Shown: positions 14,924 to 23,308, counted from the stretch's first letter. The stretch is DNA of 64,000 nucleotides from Pseudoteredinibacter isoporae_A (GCF_040372805.1 NZ_BAABWJ010000002.1:1-64000); one strand, 5' to 3'. Notes: generated by a model not told the origin, from the sequence alone. Numbers and translations: made by a program.

Positions 14924-16309
14924 TTAAGGTGTTAATTCGGACTGACTCAGAGTTTTGAACGCAGAGCGTGGGTAAGCTGTGCCGGATTTCACGGTCAGCT
15001 CAACTGTGCGCAGGTGTTCAATGTTCTGCAGTGGGTCCTTGGTGGTGAACATCAGGTTGGCTTTTTTACCAACCTCGATGCTGCCAAACTCTTTTTCTTT
15101 GCCCAGCACCTTGGCGCCATTCAGCGTGGCAGCACGGATCAGTTGGGCGTTGGGAATCTGTGTTTTGCTGGCCAGGGTTTCCAGTTCTTTGAACAGGGCC
15201 GGGAATGGCTCGCTGGCGGCGGTCATGCCGTCGGTGCCGGTGGAAATCTCAACGCCCTGCTCATAGGCAACTTGCGTTAGGCGTGCCGCAAAATCGACGG
15301 GGCATTTCACAGGAATGGTTTTGGCCGCCGGGTTTTCACGGCGCATTCTGGCTAATTCCTCATAGAGCCAAACGGTGGCATCCAGTTGAATGTTTTTCTC
15401 AGCCATCTTTTTAAAGATGGCCACAATTGTGGGGTGGGCCGGATTCAATGTGGCGTAATCGGGTACTACTTTATGGTGATACTGCTTTGGTTTTTGTTTG
15501 GAAATTTCAAACGTCAAGCGGCATACATGGGATATAACATCGACATCGGCCGTGACGACTTCATTGGGCAGCGCAGGGAACACCATACTGTGTGCCCAAA
15601 CCTGGATGCCTTGCTTTTTCGCTTCGGCGGCAATGCGCTCGACTTCTCTGGTTTCAAGGTTGGCGTAAATCTTGATCCCCGTCGCCCAACTGCCTTTGGC
15701 CAGGGCGACGGCCTCGATCATATCGCTGTCTTCAGTGATGGCCTGCATCCAGGGCACTTGGCCTGGCGTCTCTCCTCGTGCGGACATACCGGGACGAGGG
15801 TCGGAGAAGAAACTTGGGCCGGCCATCAGGGCGGAGTAATAGAGGTCGGGCGCAGGTATTTCCTGCAGGCGCGAGCGACGTGCCAGATTGGCGAGGGCGC
15901 GGCCGTCACCGGCCATATCGCGAACAGAGGTTACACCACTGTAAATTTGCCGGCGGAGCAGCGCTTTGGCGGCTTTGTCGTTGGGCAATGTTGCCATATG
16001 CACATGGGTGTCGATCAAGCCAGGCAGGGCATACCAACTGCTGGCGTCAATGTGTTGAATGTTTTTATCCAGCTTGGGCAGTTGATCACTGGCATAGATT
16101 CCGGTGATGCGGTCGCCCTCAACCAGAATGGATTTATTCAATTGCGCTGCTGAACCGCTGCCATCAATTAAAGTGGTGTTGTGGTAGAGCGTCGCGCTAG
16201 GGGTTTCCGGTTCTATCGGACCTGCAGTTTGGGCCTGATCAGAAAGGTTGCTACAGGCCGCCAAAAAACAAGCACTTGTGATCAAACTGGTGATGGTGAT
16301 TTTTTTCAT
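14924..16309 (-). CDS. Lipoprotein metal-dependent amidohydrolase
   Basis: A 461-residue paralogue of the enzyme at 10057. It has a lipoprotein signal, CFLAAC with Cys19 as lipidation site followed by Ser, so it should be membrane-anchored facing the periplasm or outer leaflet. Metal ligands: GLIDTHVH (H102, H104), K213 in GIKIYANL, H240 in VWAHS, H261 in ISHVCRL, and STGTDGMT. The sheet domain closes with GSIEVGKKANLMF. Differences from its paralogue (WAHSMV instead of WSHAHV, no Lys-rich insert) suggest different substrates in one pathway. GGAGCAAGCC precedes the ATG; the ornithine-cyclodeaminase gene ends 10 bp upstream. Confidence 0.88.
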   Translation of the reverse strand: MKKITITSLITSACFLAACSNLSDQAQTAGPIEPETPSATLYHNTTLIDGSGSAAQLNKSILVEGDRITGIYASDQLPKLDKNIQHIDASSWYALPGLIDTHVHMATLPNDKAAKALLRRQIYSGVTSVRDMAGDGRALANLARRSRLQEIPAPDLYYSALMAGPSFFSDPRPGMSARGETPGQVPWMQAITEDSDMIEAVALAKGSWATGIKIYANLETREVERIAAEAKKQGIQVWAHSMVFPALPNEVVTADVDVISHVCRLTFEISKQKPKQYHHKVVPDYATLNPAHPTIVAIFKKMAEKNIQLDATVWLYEELARMRRENPAAKTIPVKCPVDFAARLTQVAYEQGVEISTGTDGMTAASEPFPALFKELETLASKTQIPNAQLIRAATLNGAKVLGKEKEFGSIEVGKKANLMFTTKDPLQNIEHLRTVELTVKSGTAYPRSAFKTLSQSELTP

Positions 16310-16318
16310 GGCTTGCTC

Positions 16319-17296
16319 CTACAAAAAGTCCACTGATGTGCCCAGGCTTTTTTCGACCGCCTGTTGATAGAGGTAATGGGCCAGGGCGAGGTCTTGCGCG
16401 GCAACACCCAGGGAGCGGTATACCGTGATGTCGGATTCTTTGTGGCGTCCTTCGATTTCGCCATTAATCAGTTGGCCAATTTCGCCCTGCACATAATCTT
16501 CACCAATCAAGCGTTGTTCGCGTGCGTGTATGAGTTCGCCGGCCTGGTGATTGGCGGATTCGAGATAATCCACAAAATAACGGCAGTGCAGCAGTGCCTG
16601 GCAATCCAGTTCCTGGTGTTCCTTGATGCTGGAACCCACGACATTCAAGTGCATACCCGCTTCCAGCATGGGTTCAAAGACGATGGGGTGTTGCGCCGCG
16701 CTCACGGTGCAGACAATGTCGGCACCTTGCAGGCATTCGTCGACGCGATGATGGGCAAAGATCGGTGGCCATCTGTCGGCCGGGAACTGAGCGATGAAAT
16801 CGTCTGCTTTTTCCGGGTTGCGAAACCAGACGTGAATAGAATCGAGATCCCTGACCTCATCGATAGCGTGAATATGGGAGATGGCTTGTTCACCTGAACC
16901 GATCACGGCCAGGCGGCTGGCATTTTTTCGGGCCAAAAAATCTGTGGCCATGGCGCTGGCGGCGGCTGTGCGCATGGCGGTAATTTCGCCGGCATCGATC
17001 AGGGCCAACGGTTTACCGTGTTCGGCTTCAAACAACATCATGCAACCGAGGTGTGAGGAGTTTATGCCACCACGATTGGCTTGCATCATATTGACGACCT
17101 TCAGCCCGAAACATTCCGGCTCAGCCAGATAGCCGGGCATCATACCCATCAAGTCCTGATTGGGCATTTGTAATCCCCAGCGCAGAGGCAAACGCGTTTT
17201 GCCCTGACTGACTTGCACCATGGCCTGGCGCATAATCTCGATACAACTGGCCACGTCGATCAGCTGGTGAATATCCTGTCGATTGATAACAAGCAT
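16319..17296 (-). CDS. Ornithine cyclodeaminase / mu-crystallin family protein
   Basis: A 325-residue NAD(P)-binding protein. Family landmarks: LRWGLQMPNQDLMGMMPGYL, GLKVVNMMQAN (substrate Lys region), IDAGEITAMRTAAASAMAT and the Rossmann motif VIGSGEQAISHIHAI, then DIVCTVSAAQHPI. Members include ornithine cyclodeaminase, alanine dehydrogenase and ketimine reductase; they act on amino acids or cyclic imines. Being first in an operon of exported amidohydrolases and a TonB receptor, it could process the amino or cyclic-imino acid released from the substrate in the cytoplasm (inference). ATG at 17296 has GGAAGAG 5 nt before it; a GTG at 17308 is possible. The paired LysR-type boxes are 57-102 bp upstream. 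Confidence 0.88.
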   Translation of the reverse strand: MLVINRQDIHQLIDVASCIEIMRQAMVQVSQGKTRLPLRWGLQMPNQDLMGMMPGYLAEPECFGLKVVNMMQANRGGINSSHLGCMMLFEAEHGKPLALIDAGEITAMRTAAASAMATDFLARKNASRLAVIGSGEQAISHIHAIDEVRDLDSIHVWFRNPEKADDFIAQFPADRWPPIFAHHRVDECLQGADIVCTVSAAQHPIVFEPMLEAGMHLNVVGSSIKEHQELDCQALLHCRYFVDYLESANHQAGELIHAREQRLIGEDYVQGEIGQLINGEIEGRHKESDITVYRSLGVAAQDLALAHYLYQQAVEKSLGTSVDFL

Positions 17297-17352
17297 GAAC
17301 TCTTCCACTCATTGATAATGGGGAAGATGGTAGTGAGGAGAGGCTAAAAGCG

Positions 17353-17398
17353 TCCAATACTGTATTTGTATTGGATTGATACGTAAAACGTATCAATC
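17353..17398 (-). promoter_or_regulatory. Tandem LysR-type operator upstream of the hydrolase operon
   Basis: Two palindromes stand side by side. TCCAATAC (17353-17360), 7-nt spacer, GTATTGGA (17368-17375); and GATTGATACGT (17374-17384), AAA, ACGTATCAATC (17388-17398), a perfect 11-bp pair. Each contains the same core ATAC-N7-GTAT, a T-N11-A LysR box, and their centres (17364 and 17386) are 22 bp apart, two helical turns. This is what a LysR tetramer would bind to control the operon that starts at 17296. Confidence 0.7.
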
Positions 17399-17458
17399 GC
17401 GGGGTTTGTTAAGGATTGAGATAAAACTGACTGGAAAATGAAGGACTTAAATCATTGT

Positions 17459-18346
17459 CTATGAGAAATAACGGCGCAGTGCCTGCAAGCTTTTTGATTG
17501 ATTGTCGGCGCTGCTGATCAGATGCACATCGACATAGGCGGTTTGACTCAGAGGCACAAAGGCGACTTCATTGGCCCAGGAGTTTTGAGTGCAACTGGGC
17601 ACCAAGGCAATGCCCACGCCCGTGGCGACATAGGCTAGCAGCACATCGGTCTGTTCAGACATGGCGACAATGTTTGGGCTGAAACCGGCCTGTTCACATT
17701 GGCTGACCACTTTGTCGTAGTTGGAAGGGAACAGATGCCGTTGCAGAGTGACAAAGTTTTCGCTTTTTAAGTCAGCGATGTCGATGCTTTCACGTGTGGC
17801 TAAGGGGTGATTGGGCTGCATGGCTACACAGAGCTTTTCATGCACCACCAAATCAAAATCCACATGGTGGCTGGCAAAGCGATCGGACATGGGTTGTACG
17901 GATAAATCGACAAAACCTGCGTCGATTTTGCCATCCAGCAGAGCCTCATATTGCTCATCCGAGCGCATGATGACGAAGTCCAGTTTCACCATGGGGTAAT
18001 CTTCACGAAAGCGCCGGACATTGGCAATAATCTCTCGCAGGATTGTCGAGCCCATATAGCCGATCACCAGCGTGTCCATTTCACCCAGGGCAGACTTTCG
18101 CACTTCGGTGGTCGCTTTTTCCACCTGGTGCAGAATGCTTTCAGCACGCTTTCGAAAAATCTCGCCTTCGGTTGTTAAGCTGACTTTGCGATTGCTCCGG
18201 TCGAACAAGCTTACCCCAAGCTCTTCTTCCAGATTATGAATCTGTTGAGTGAGCGGCGGTTGAGAAATGTTCAAGCGCACGGCCGCACGACCAAAATGCA
18301 GCTCTTGGGCAACGGCGACAAAATAGCGAAGGTGACGTAATTCCAT
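17459..18346 (-). CDS. LysR-family transcriptional regulator
   Basis: A 295-residue regulator with the LysR N-terminal winged helix (MELRHLRYFVAVAQELHFGRAAVRLNISQPPLTQQI-type pattern, then LEEELGVSLFDRSNRKVSLT) and a periplasmic-binding-like effector domain (VIGYMGSTILREIIANVRRF, GVGIALVPS). The DNA-binding domain resembles the CatR/BenM/CbnR group, whose members sense aromatic or small-acid effectors. It is encoded directly upstream of the hydrolase operon in the same direction, and the paired ATAC-N7-GTAT boxes lie in the 160-bp gap, so it is the probable regulator of that operon. Confidence 0.92.
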   Translation of the reverse strand: MELRHLRYFVAVAQELHFGRAAVRLNISQPPLTQQIHNLEEELGVSLFDRSNRKVSLTTEGEIFRKRAESILHQVEKATTEVRKSALGEMDTLVIGYMGSTILREIIANVRRFREDYPMVKLDFVIMRSDEQYEALLDGKIDAGFVDLSVQPMSDRFASHHVDFDLVVHEKLCVAMQPNHPLATRESIDIADLKSENFVTLQRHLFPSNYDKVVSQCEQAGFSPNIVAMSEQTDVLLAYVATGVGIALVPSCTQNSWANEVAFVPLSQTAYVDVHLISSADNQSKSLQALRRYFS

Positions 18347-18513
18347 GGGTGAAACGAGTCTGGTTTCGGGACGGTTAGCTTATCACTAAAATCGGGGGCG
18401 GGGTCAAATGGGTGAAAATCAAACCCCGTTGGGCGTTTCCTGGCGTGGGGCATCGGCGGGTAATCATTCGTAATGTTTGTTGTGCCGGATTTTCGTAAAA
18501 TTCGTTCCCGTAG

Positions 18514-18606
18514 ATCAGAGAAAAGCAATAAGGGCAGGGGTGTCCTCGGTCAGGGATGACCAATTCGGCCGTTGTAACAGGCGGCCCAGTTTTTCCAATG
18601 GACTCA
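18514..18606 (-). CDS. Possible 30-residue small protein
   Basis: A short open frame starts at an ATG (18606), with AGAGG about 9 nt upstream, and reads MSPLEKLGRLLQRPNW then SSLTEDTPALIAFL before TGA. The composition is protein-like, and it lies between the kinase stop and the LysR gene on the same strand, so it could be carried on the end of the kinase transcript. No family recognised; it may be chance or the head of a lost gene. Confidence 0.25.
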
Positions 18607-18642
18607 TAGATATAGACCTCTCAGCTCTCACGCCCTGAGATC

Positions 18643-18699
18643 TTAACGTCTAAACTTAACTCCTTATCTTAATTTCTAACCTTAACCCTTAACTTTAAT
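18643..18699. repeat. Degenerate 13-bp tandem repeat built on TTAAC
   Basis: TTAAC/TTAAT begins at 18643, 18656, 18669 and 18682, an exact 13-bp period, with TAAC/TAAAC similarities inside the units and further TTAAC and TTAAT at 18689 and 18695. The last units encode the C-terminal tail of the kinase (stop at 18682-18684). It could be a decayed minisatellite or a cluster of weak binding sites for the response regulator. Confidence 0.5.
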
Positions 18700-20013
18700 C
18701 CCGTGAGCGTTCTGTTCTTCGGTGTTGAGGTGCTCCTGCTGGCCCCAAGACAAGGTGGCGATAAAGTGCTCATCTCGATTGTTAATCCGCAAGTCCCACC
18801 CCACTTTGTCGCAAATACGTTTGCTCAGTTTCAGTCCCAAGCCAAAGCCGCCACTTCCATGTCCGGATTCCTGATCTTTGATCGAATTGATGACAGTAAC
18901 AGAGCAGGCGTCGGACCGTATGCTGATTGTGCCACCACAGCTGTGTTCAAAAGCGTTGCGCAGTAGATTACCAAGTGCCATCTGGAGCAGAGGTTGCTGG
19001 ATAATGATGTCGCCTTCATAGAGCTGGATATCCAATTCAATGGCCTTTTCCTCTTTTAGAAAGCTCAGCTCATTAATCAGGGGTTCAATCAGCGTTTTCA
19101 CACTCAGCGTCTGGCGCTCCAGTGGACTGCTGGAATCCCGGGCAAGCCAGAGCAGGGAGCCGACCAATAAACTCATTCGCTCGCTGGCACGAAGCGCGCG
19201 TCCCACAAAGCGGCCGGCGTTTCCATCGACGGTGGTTTTTAGGACTTCCAGGCTCGATTGCATAATGAACAGAGGTGAGCGAAGTTCATGGCTGGCTTGC
19301 TTTAGGAACATGGTTTCACGGTCATAATATTTTTTCTCGGAAGCCAAACCCAACAGGAGTTTTTCGGCGATATCGTTCAGTTCGATGATATTAAATCGAT
19401 GTTGGCGCGTGTCTTCAGTCGACGAAGACAGCGATTGAGCCCAATCGCTCAGTTCCCGAAGGGGTTTAGTGGTTCTGAAATAAATCCAGGATATCAGCAG
19501 CCACACAATCAGTAGAAAGACGATGGAGATGAGGGTTGAGTTGATGATTAAGTCGTTGGTGATTCTGTAGACCAAATCATCGTAGACCTGTTTTGAGTAA
19601 GTGCTGACCAGATATACCTCACCAATGCTCGCTTCAAAACTGTATTGGACACTGTAGATCAACGGGTGGCCTTGTTCGTTGCTATGGGTCTCGGTGACCA
19701 GGACTTCTTGAGGTTGAGCACTGAGTTCCGATTTGCTGTACTCATTTTTAATCACGTTGGGCAATGCCGCCCAATCGCGATAGACCTTCAGGTTTGAACC
19801 GTAAGAGTGTTCTTCGCCAGACTTCAGCTGGCGAAGAACACTGTCATGCTCCAGACGGGCGAGGGTCGATACGGTAGCATCCACGGAAGTGTTAAGAATG
19901 ATCAGGGCAAACAGGAAGACCGCGGCAAAAGAGGCCAAGCCTAAGCCGATAATATGGCGGATGATGATATTGGAGAGCTTTTGAGCCTGACGGGTGTGAG
20001 GAGTGCGTGTCAT
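18682..20013 (-). CDS. Two-component sensor histidine kinase
   Basis: A 443-residue inner-membrane kinase. TM1 about residues 17-41, a periplasmic sensor of about 115 residues, TM2 about 157-180, HAMP linker, phospho-acceptor helix FLKQASHELRSPLFIMQSS (H242), then the ATPase domain with N-box LGNLLRNAFEH (N353) and G-box GHGSGGFGLGLKLSKRI. Such HAMP-type kinases with small periplasmic domains include PmrB and CarS, which sense cationic peptides, metals or pH; membership in that group is inferred from the operon. ATG at 20013 lies 4 nt after the regulator stop, so the pair is coupled; an upstream frame extension that overlaps the regulator is unlikely to be used. Confidence 0.93.
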   Translation of the reverse strand: MTRTPHTRQAQKLSNIIIRHIIGLGLASFAAVFLFALIILNTSVDATVSTLARLEHDSVLRQLKSGEEHSYGSNLKVYRDWAALPNVIKNEYSKSELSAQPQEVLVTETHSNEQGHPLIYSVQYSFEASIGEVYLVSTYSKQVYDDLVYRITNDLIINSTLISIVFLLIVWLLISWIYFRTTKPLRELSDWAQSLSSSTEDTRQHRFNIIELNDIAEKLLLGLASEKKYYDRETMFLKQASHELRSPLFIMQSSLEVLKTTVDGNAGRFVGRALRASERMSLLVGSLLWLARDSSSPLERQTLSVKTLIEPLINELSFLKEEKAIELDIQLYEGDIIIQQPLLQMALGNLLRNAFEHSCGGTISIRSDACSVTVINSIKDQESGHGSGGFGLGLKLSKRICDKVGWDLRINNRDEHFIATLSWGQQEHLNTEEQNAHGIKVKG

Positions 20014-20017
20014 AACA

Positions 20018-20677
20018 TTACCTAATGGCCAGGCCCGTTCCAATTTCTGTGTGCAGCAGTGGGCAATCAAAAGGTTTGTCCAGTGCGGTACGAATGGCGT
20101 GGACATGGACGTTAAGATTGGAGGCCTTCACTTCTTTATCCGGCCAGAGGTGGTCGTGCAGCTCTTCCCGGGAAACCACTTTAGGGCTGCGTTGAGCCAG
20201 ATAGGTCAGCAATTTGAAGGCGGTGGGCGATAACTTGATAGCTTGGCCCTGACGTTCTACCGTGCGAGCTGTGACATCAATCACCATGTCATGGATGGAC
20301 AGTTTGCGGCCGGATTGCAATTGCCGCTTTTTGATGGCATCGATGCGCGCTTTCAGTACAGCTAAGGAGCAGGGTTTGGACACATAGTCATCGGCACCGG
20401 CCGAAAAACCACGCAGTTGCTCCTGATCATCGTCGCAGGCGGTGAGAATGAGGATCGGAGTATCAATGCCTCGGTCCTGCAGCGTCTGGCAAACCGTATA
20501 GCCATCCATTCTCGGCATCATGATGTCGAGAATAATTAAGTCGTAAGAGTTTTCTTCGCACAGTTGCAGGGCAGCGACACCGTTGTAGGCAAAGTCGCAT
20601 TCCATCTCGTGCATTTCGAGATAAGCCGCAATATTGGCAGAGAGGTCGCGGTCGTCTTCCACAATAAGAATAAGCAT
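20018..20677 (-). CDS. OmpR-family response regulator
   Basis: A 219-residue regulator. Receiver domain with acidic pair D8/D9 (VEDDRDL), phospho-acceptor D51 in LIILDIMMP, T79 and K101 (VSKP). The C-terminal winged helix has LSPTAFKLLTYLAQRSPKVVSREEL and NVHVHAIRTALDKPFD. It is followed by its kinase after 4 nt and preceded, 122 bp away, by the acyltransferase of the aminoacylation operon on the same strand. The proposed targets are the four 11-bp-spaced TTAA half-sites at 24258-24296, a layout that OmpR-family dimers bind head to tail. By position it is the analogue of CarR/PmrA; that name is inference. Confidence 0.93.
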   Translation of the reverse strand: MLILIVEDDRDLSANIAAYLEMHEMECDFAYNGVAALQLCEENSYDLIILDIMMPRMDGYTVCQTLQDRGIDTPILILTACDDDQEQLRGFSAGADDYVSKPCSLAVLKARIDAIKKRQLQSGRKLSIHDMVIDVTARTVERQGQAIKLSPTAFKLLTYLAQRSPKVVSREELHDHLWPDKEVKASNLNVHVHAIRTALDKPFDCPLLHTEIGTGLAIR

Positions 20678-20799
20678 GGGCAGTCCTGAATGATCTCCAG
20701 CATCCGATGGTTTGCTGAGAAGAGTACGTTGGAGTTATTTAAACCTCCAGGCAAAGACGTAGCAATACCGCTTGTGATTGGGGGCATACGATTATCACG

Positions 20800-21648
20800 T
20801 TACTTGAAGCGGTTATATGACCAAAACCATTGCTCCGGGTGCAAATGGATTGTTGATTGCATCTTGCGGGTGATGGTTTCGGTTAAGGTAGCAATGATGT
20901 CTTTTCGGCTGAGCCCTTGGCCTGTCGGACGTTCGATTTCCGACAGATAGAACTGACAGCGTGTCGAGTTCGCCGACTCTTTAATGGTGTAACAGAAATA
21001 GAGAGGGGCATCTGAGAAAACAGCCAGCGCCGCTGCGGTGGTGGGTACAGTGGTATCCCGGTTCAGAAACGATACTTGCTGACCCCGTTCTCGTAAATCG
21101 CTGTGGATGATCAGGGATTGTCCATTGGACACTTCTTCCAGAAGTTGCACCATGGTGTTGTTGCCCCGTTTGATGTAGGGAATATCAAGCCGCTCCAGGA
21201 TCTTGCAGCCAAGGACGTTGAATGCCGGGGTATTTTCGCCGCGGCCAATCAAGGTGGCCGTCGGGATACCCATTTTGTTCAAAATATAGGTGGGCATATC
21301 AGCGAACCCCATATGAAGCGAGACAAAAATAGCGGGGCGTTCGCGTAAATGTTCGGCCAAATCAAAGTAACGTGTGCTGTTGACCAGCTCGTATTTCATA
21401 TCAGGAATATCCAGGCAATGAACAATACCCGATGCCTGATACTCGACACTTTGTTTGGCGATACATCGTGCTTCGTCTTGCTCAACGTGGACAAAACTCT
21501 GTTGAATGGATTGGCTCATGGTTTTGACGCGTTTCTTGTAAATCAGCGCGGACATGAGTTTTCCAAAGATGATTCTGAAACTCCTGGGGCTATTCAGAAG
21601 TATCCACACGCTCTTGGCTAAGAAGGCGTCTTTTGATTGGTCTTTCAT
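20800..21648 (-). CDS. LPLAT-family acyltransferase, AlmG-like candidate
   Basis: A 282-residue member of the LpxL/LpxM-related acyltransferase group. The catalytic H-x4-D is present as SLHMGFADMP (H112, D117), followed by GIPTATLIGRGENTP and HSDLRERGQQVSFLNR, and the terminal EQWFWSYNRFK motif typical of these enzymes. It is shorter than LpxL and lacks a clear long N-terminal membrane helix. Its start overlaps the stop of the adenylating enzyme by 4 bp, so the two are coupled. In Vibrio cholerae a protein of this fold, AlmG, moves glycine from the carrier AlmF to lipid A; here the same role, moving the amino acid loaded by the upstream enzyme, is inferred from operon content only. Confidence 0.85.
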   Translation of the reverse strand: MKDQSKDAFLAKSVWILLNSPRSFRIIFGKLMSALIYKKRVKTMSQSIQQSFVHVEQDEARCIAKQSVEYQASGIVHCLDIPDMKYELVNSTRYFDLAEHLRERPAIFVSLHMGFADMPTYILNKMGIPTATLIGRGENTPAFNVLGCKILERLDIPYIKRGNNTMVQLLEEVSNGQSLIIHSDLRERGQQVSFLNRDTTVPTTAAALAVFSDAPLYFCYTIKESANSTRCQFYLSEIERPTGQGLSRKDIIATLTETITRKMQSTIHLHPEQWFWSYNRFK

Positions 21649-23054
21649 TGGGCTGGCTCTTGGGAAAGTTGAAGTAGAGCTGAGGTGTCCAACTTGTGCC
21701 GTTGGGTCATTGGTAGAGTGTCGACCCTTCTGATTTCGCTGGGAACGGCGTAATGAGGTAAGTACTTTGAAAGCCGGGTTTTCAAACGGTTCTCGGAAAA
21801 GTTGTAGGCCGGATCACTCACACAGAAACTTACAATTCTCACAACACTCCCCTGCCGGGTGATGGCAACGGTTTTGGCAAACTGCACATGGGGATGATGG
21901 CAAAGAAGCCCGTTAATTTCAGCCAGATCAATGCGGTAACCACGGTATTTGATTTGAGCGTCGATACGATCGAGCAAATACAAGTAGTCGCCTGCGCAGG
22001 TCACCACATCACCACTCGCATAGCGGCGTTGCACGGGCGCTTCCTGTGTCGGCTCGTTGCCAATATACCCGGACATTACTTGGGCACTGTTGATGATCAG
22101 TTCGCCTTCAGACGCATCGCCCGCAATGCTTAGAGGGGGTTTGTGTTCGCCGATGGGTAAGCGTTCTCGATGAGACTGTGATTCTATGTTGGTAATTTCG
22201 ACAGTCGATACCGCAATGGTGGCTTCCGTCGGGCCATAGCTGTTGAATATTCGCGCCCTGGGAAAACGTTGCTGAAGGGTGGCGACCAGGTTTTGTTCCA
22301 ATGGTTCGCCACAGAAGTTAAACACTTTCAGCTCATCCATGGTCTCTCCGTTAAAGTCACGGTTCAGTAACTGCAATATGATATAGGACGGCGTCGAAAC
22401 CCAATGAATGTTTCGCCCTCTGATGGACATAGGAAGCTCTATACTCGCAAGCCGGTCGCTTTGGCTGTTAATCCAGAGACTATGTCCTTGCGCAAGAAAT
22501 GGAAAGATGCTCATCAGGGATAAATCAAAACTGTATGAGGCTGACAGGCTGAACACCGGGGCTTCCAGTGGGGGGAAATCTTGGTTGAACCAGTGGCAAA
22601 ACTCCGTAATGGAATGACGGTCGATCATGACGCCTTTGGGTTTACCCGTGGTTCCCGAGGTAAAAATAATATACGCCGTTTCACTTGGAATAGGCGGCGG
22701 TGTCGCGGGTTTTCGGTCGAAAGCTTTGATCGTTCCGTCAATGCAGTCCACATGCAGGCCGCAGGCGATCATGCTGACAATGTATCGCCTGCGTTCCTGG
22801 GGCAGGTTTCTGTCCAGGGGCACGAAGGGAATGTTCAAGCTGAGTGCAAGCAGGATGTAAATCGCCATATGCGGCGTTTGCTCGGCTTGCTGATCGTGGA
22901 GAAGAATGATCGCTCGGTGTTTGTCTTTCAGTTGTTTTTCGACCGTGTTTCGAATCGAGTTGTAAGTGGCGTGAAACTCAGACCAGCTGAGTTGCTGATC
23001 TGCATATATGATTGCAGGCTGATCGCCTTTAGGCAGGGCATTGATATCAAACAT
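21645..23054 (-). CDS. Amino-acid-type adenylating enzyme (DltA/AlmE-like)
   Basis: A 469-residue AMP-forming ligase. Core motifs: YIIFTSGTTGKPKGVM (about 128-143), NSYGPTEATIAVSTVEIT (the A5 motif in the form found in DltA and amino-acid adenylation domains), YASGDVV, and the C-terminal lysine in MTQRHKLDTSALL, where the usual GK is HK. It is shorter than fatty-acyl ligases. The gene ends into an acyltransferase (4-bp overlap) and begins 2 bp after a carrier-protein gene, so its product is probably loaded onto that carrier. DltA (D-alanine) and AlmE (glycine) have exactly this partner arrangement; which amino acid is used here is not readable by eye. Confidence 0.85.
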   Translation of the reverse strand: MFDINALPKGDQPAIIYADQQLSWSEFHATYNSIRNTVEKQLKDKHRAIILLHDQQAEQTPHMAIYILLALSLNIPFVPLDRNLPQERRRYIVSMIACGLHVDCIDGTIKAFDRKPATPPPIPSETAYIIFTSGTTGKPKGVMIDRHSITEFCHWFNQDFPPLEAPVFSLSASYSFDLSLMSIFPFLAQGHSLWINSQSDRLASIELPMSIRGRNIHWVSTPSYIILQLLNRDFNGETMDELKVFNFCGEPLEQNLVATLQQRFPRARIFNSYGPTEATIAVSTVEITNIESQSHRERLPIGEHKPPLSIAGDASEGELIINSAQVMSGYIGNEPTQEAPVQRRYASGDVVTCAGDYLYLLDRIDAQIKYRGYRIDLAEINGLLCHHPHVQFAKTVAITRQGSVVRIVSFCVSDPAYNFSENRLKTRLSKYLPHYAVPSEIRRVDTLPMTQRHKLDTSALLQLSQEPAQ

Positions 23055-23056
23055 GA

Positions 23057-23308
23057 TTATCCAAGGGCGTTCTGGGGCTCAAGCGTTTTCCGGGCGATAA
23101 GACGGCAGATGCTGAGAACATTGCCAAACTCAACATGGTTAATATCTTCGGCTGATAGTCTTACGTCATACCGTTCTTCGATGAATATCAGCAGTTCGAC
23201 TATCGCAATGGAATCCAGAAGGCCACTTTCCAACAGGGGCGTTTCTGACTCGATGGCTTTACCGATTTGCAAACTGATGTAGTCCTTGATTTCCCTGGCT
23301 TGGGACAT
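23057..23308 (-). CDS. Acyl/aminoacyl carrier protein (AlmF/DltC-like)
   Basis: An 83-residue acidic carrier protein. The phosphopantetheine site is ESGLLDSIAIVEL, with Ser33 after Asp32, in the expected place, and a four-helix pattern surrounds it. Start ATG at 23308 has AAGGAGA 7 nt upstream. Its first 50 bp overlap the end of the LpxL-like gene, and the adenylating enzyme starts 2 bp after its stop, so expression of all three is tied. It is probably the carrier charged by that enzyme. The DS-I motif is like DltC/AlmF-type and standalone carriers rather than housekeeping AcpP (DSLD). Confidence 0.88.
   Translation of the reverse strand: MSQAREIKDYISLQIGKAIESETPLLESGLLDSIAIVELLIFIEERYDVRLSAEDINHVEFGNVLSICRLIARKTLEPQNALG

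Noticed and set aside
20014..20106. 31-codon N-terminal extension of the histidine kinase
   Set aside because: It lies inside the response regulator gene; the ATG at 20013 is 4 nt after the regulator stop and directly before the first membrane helix.
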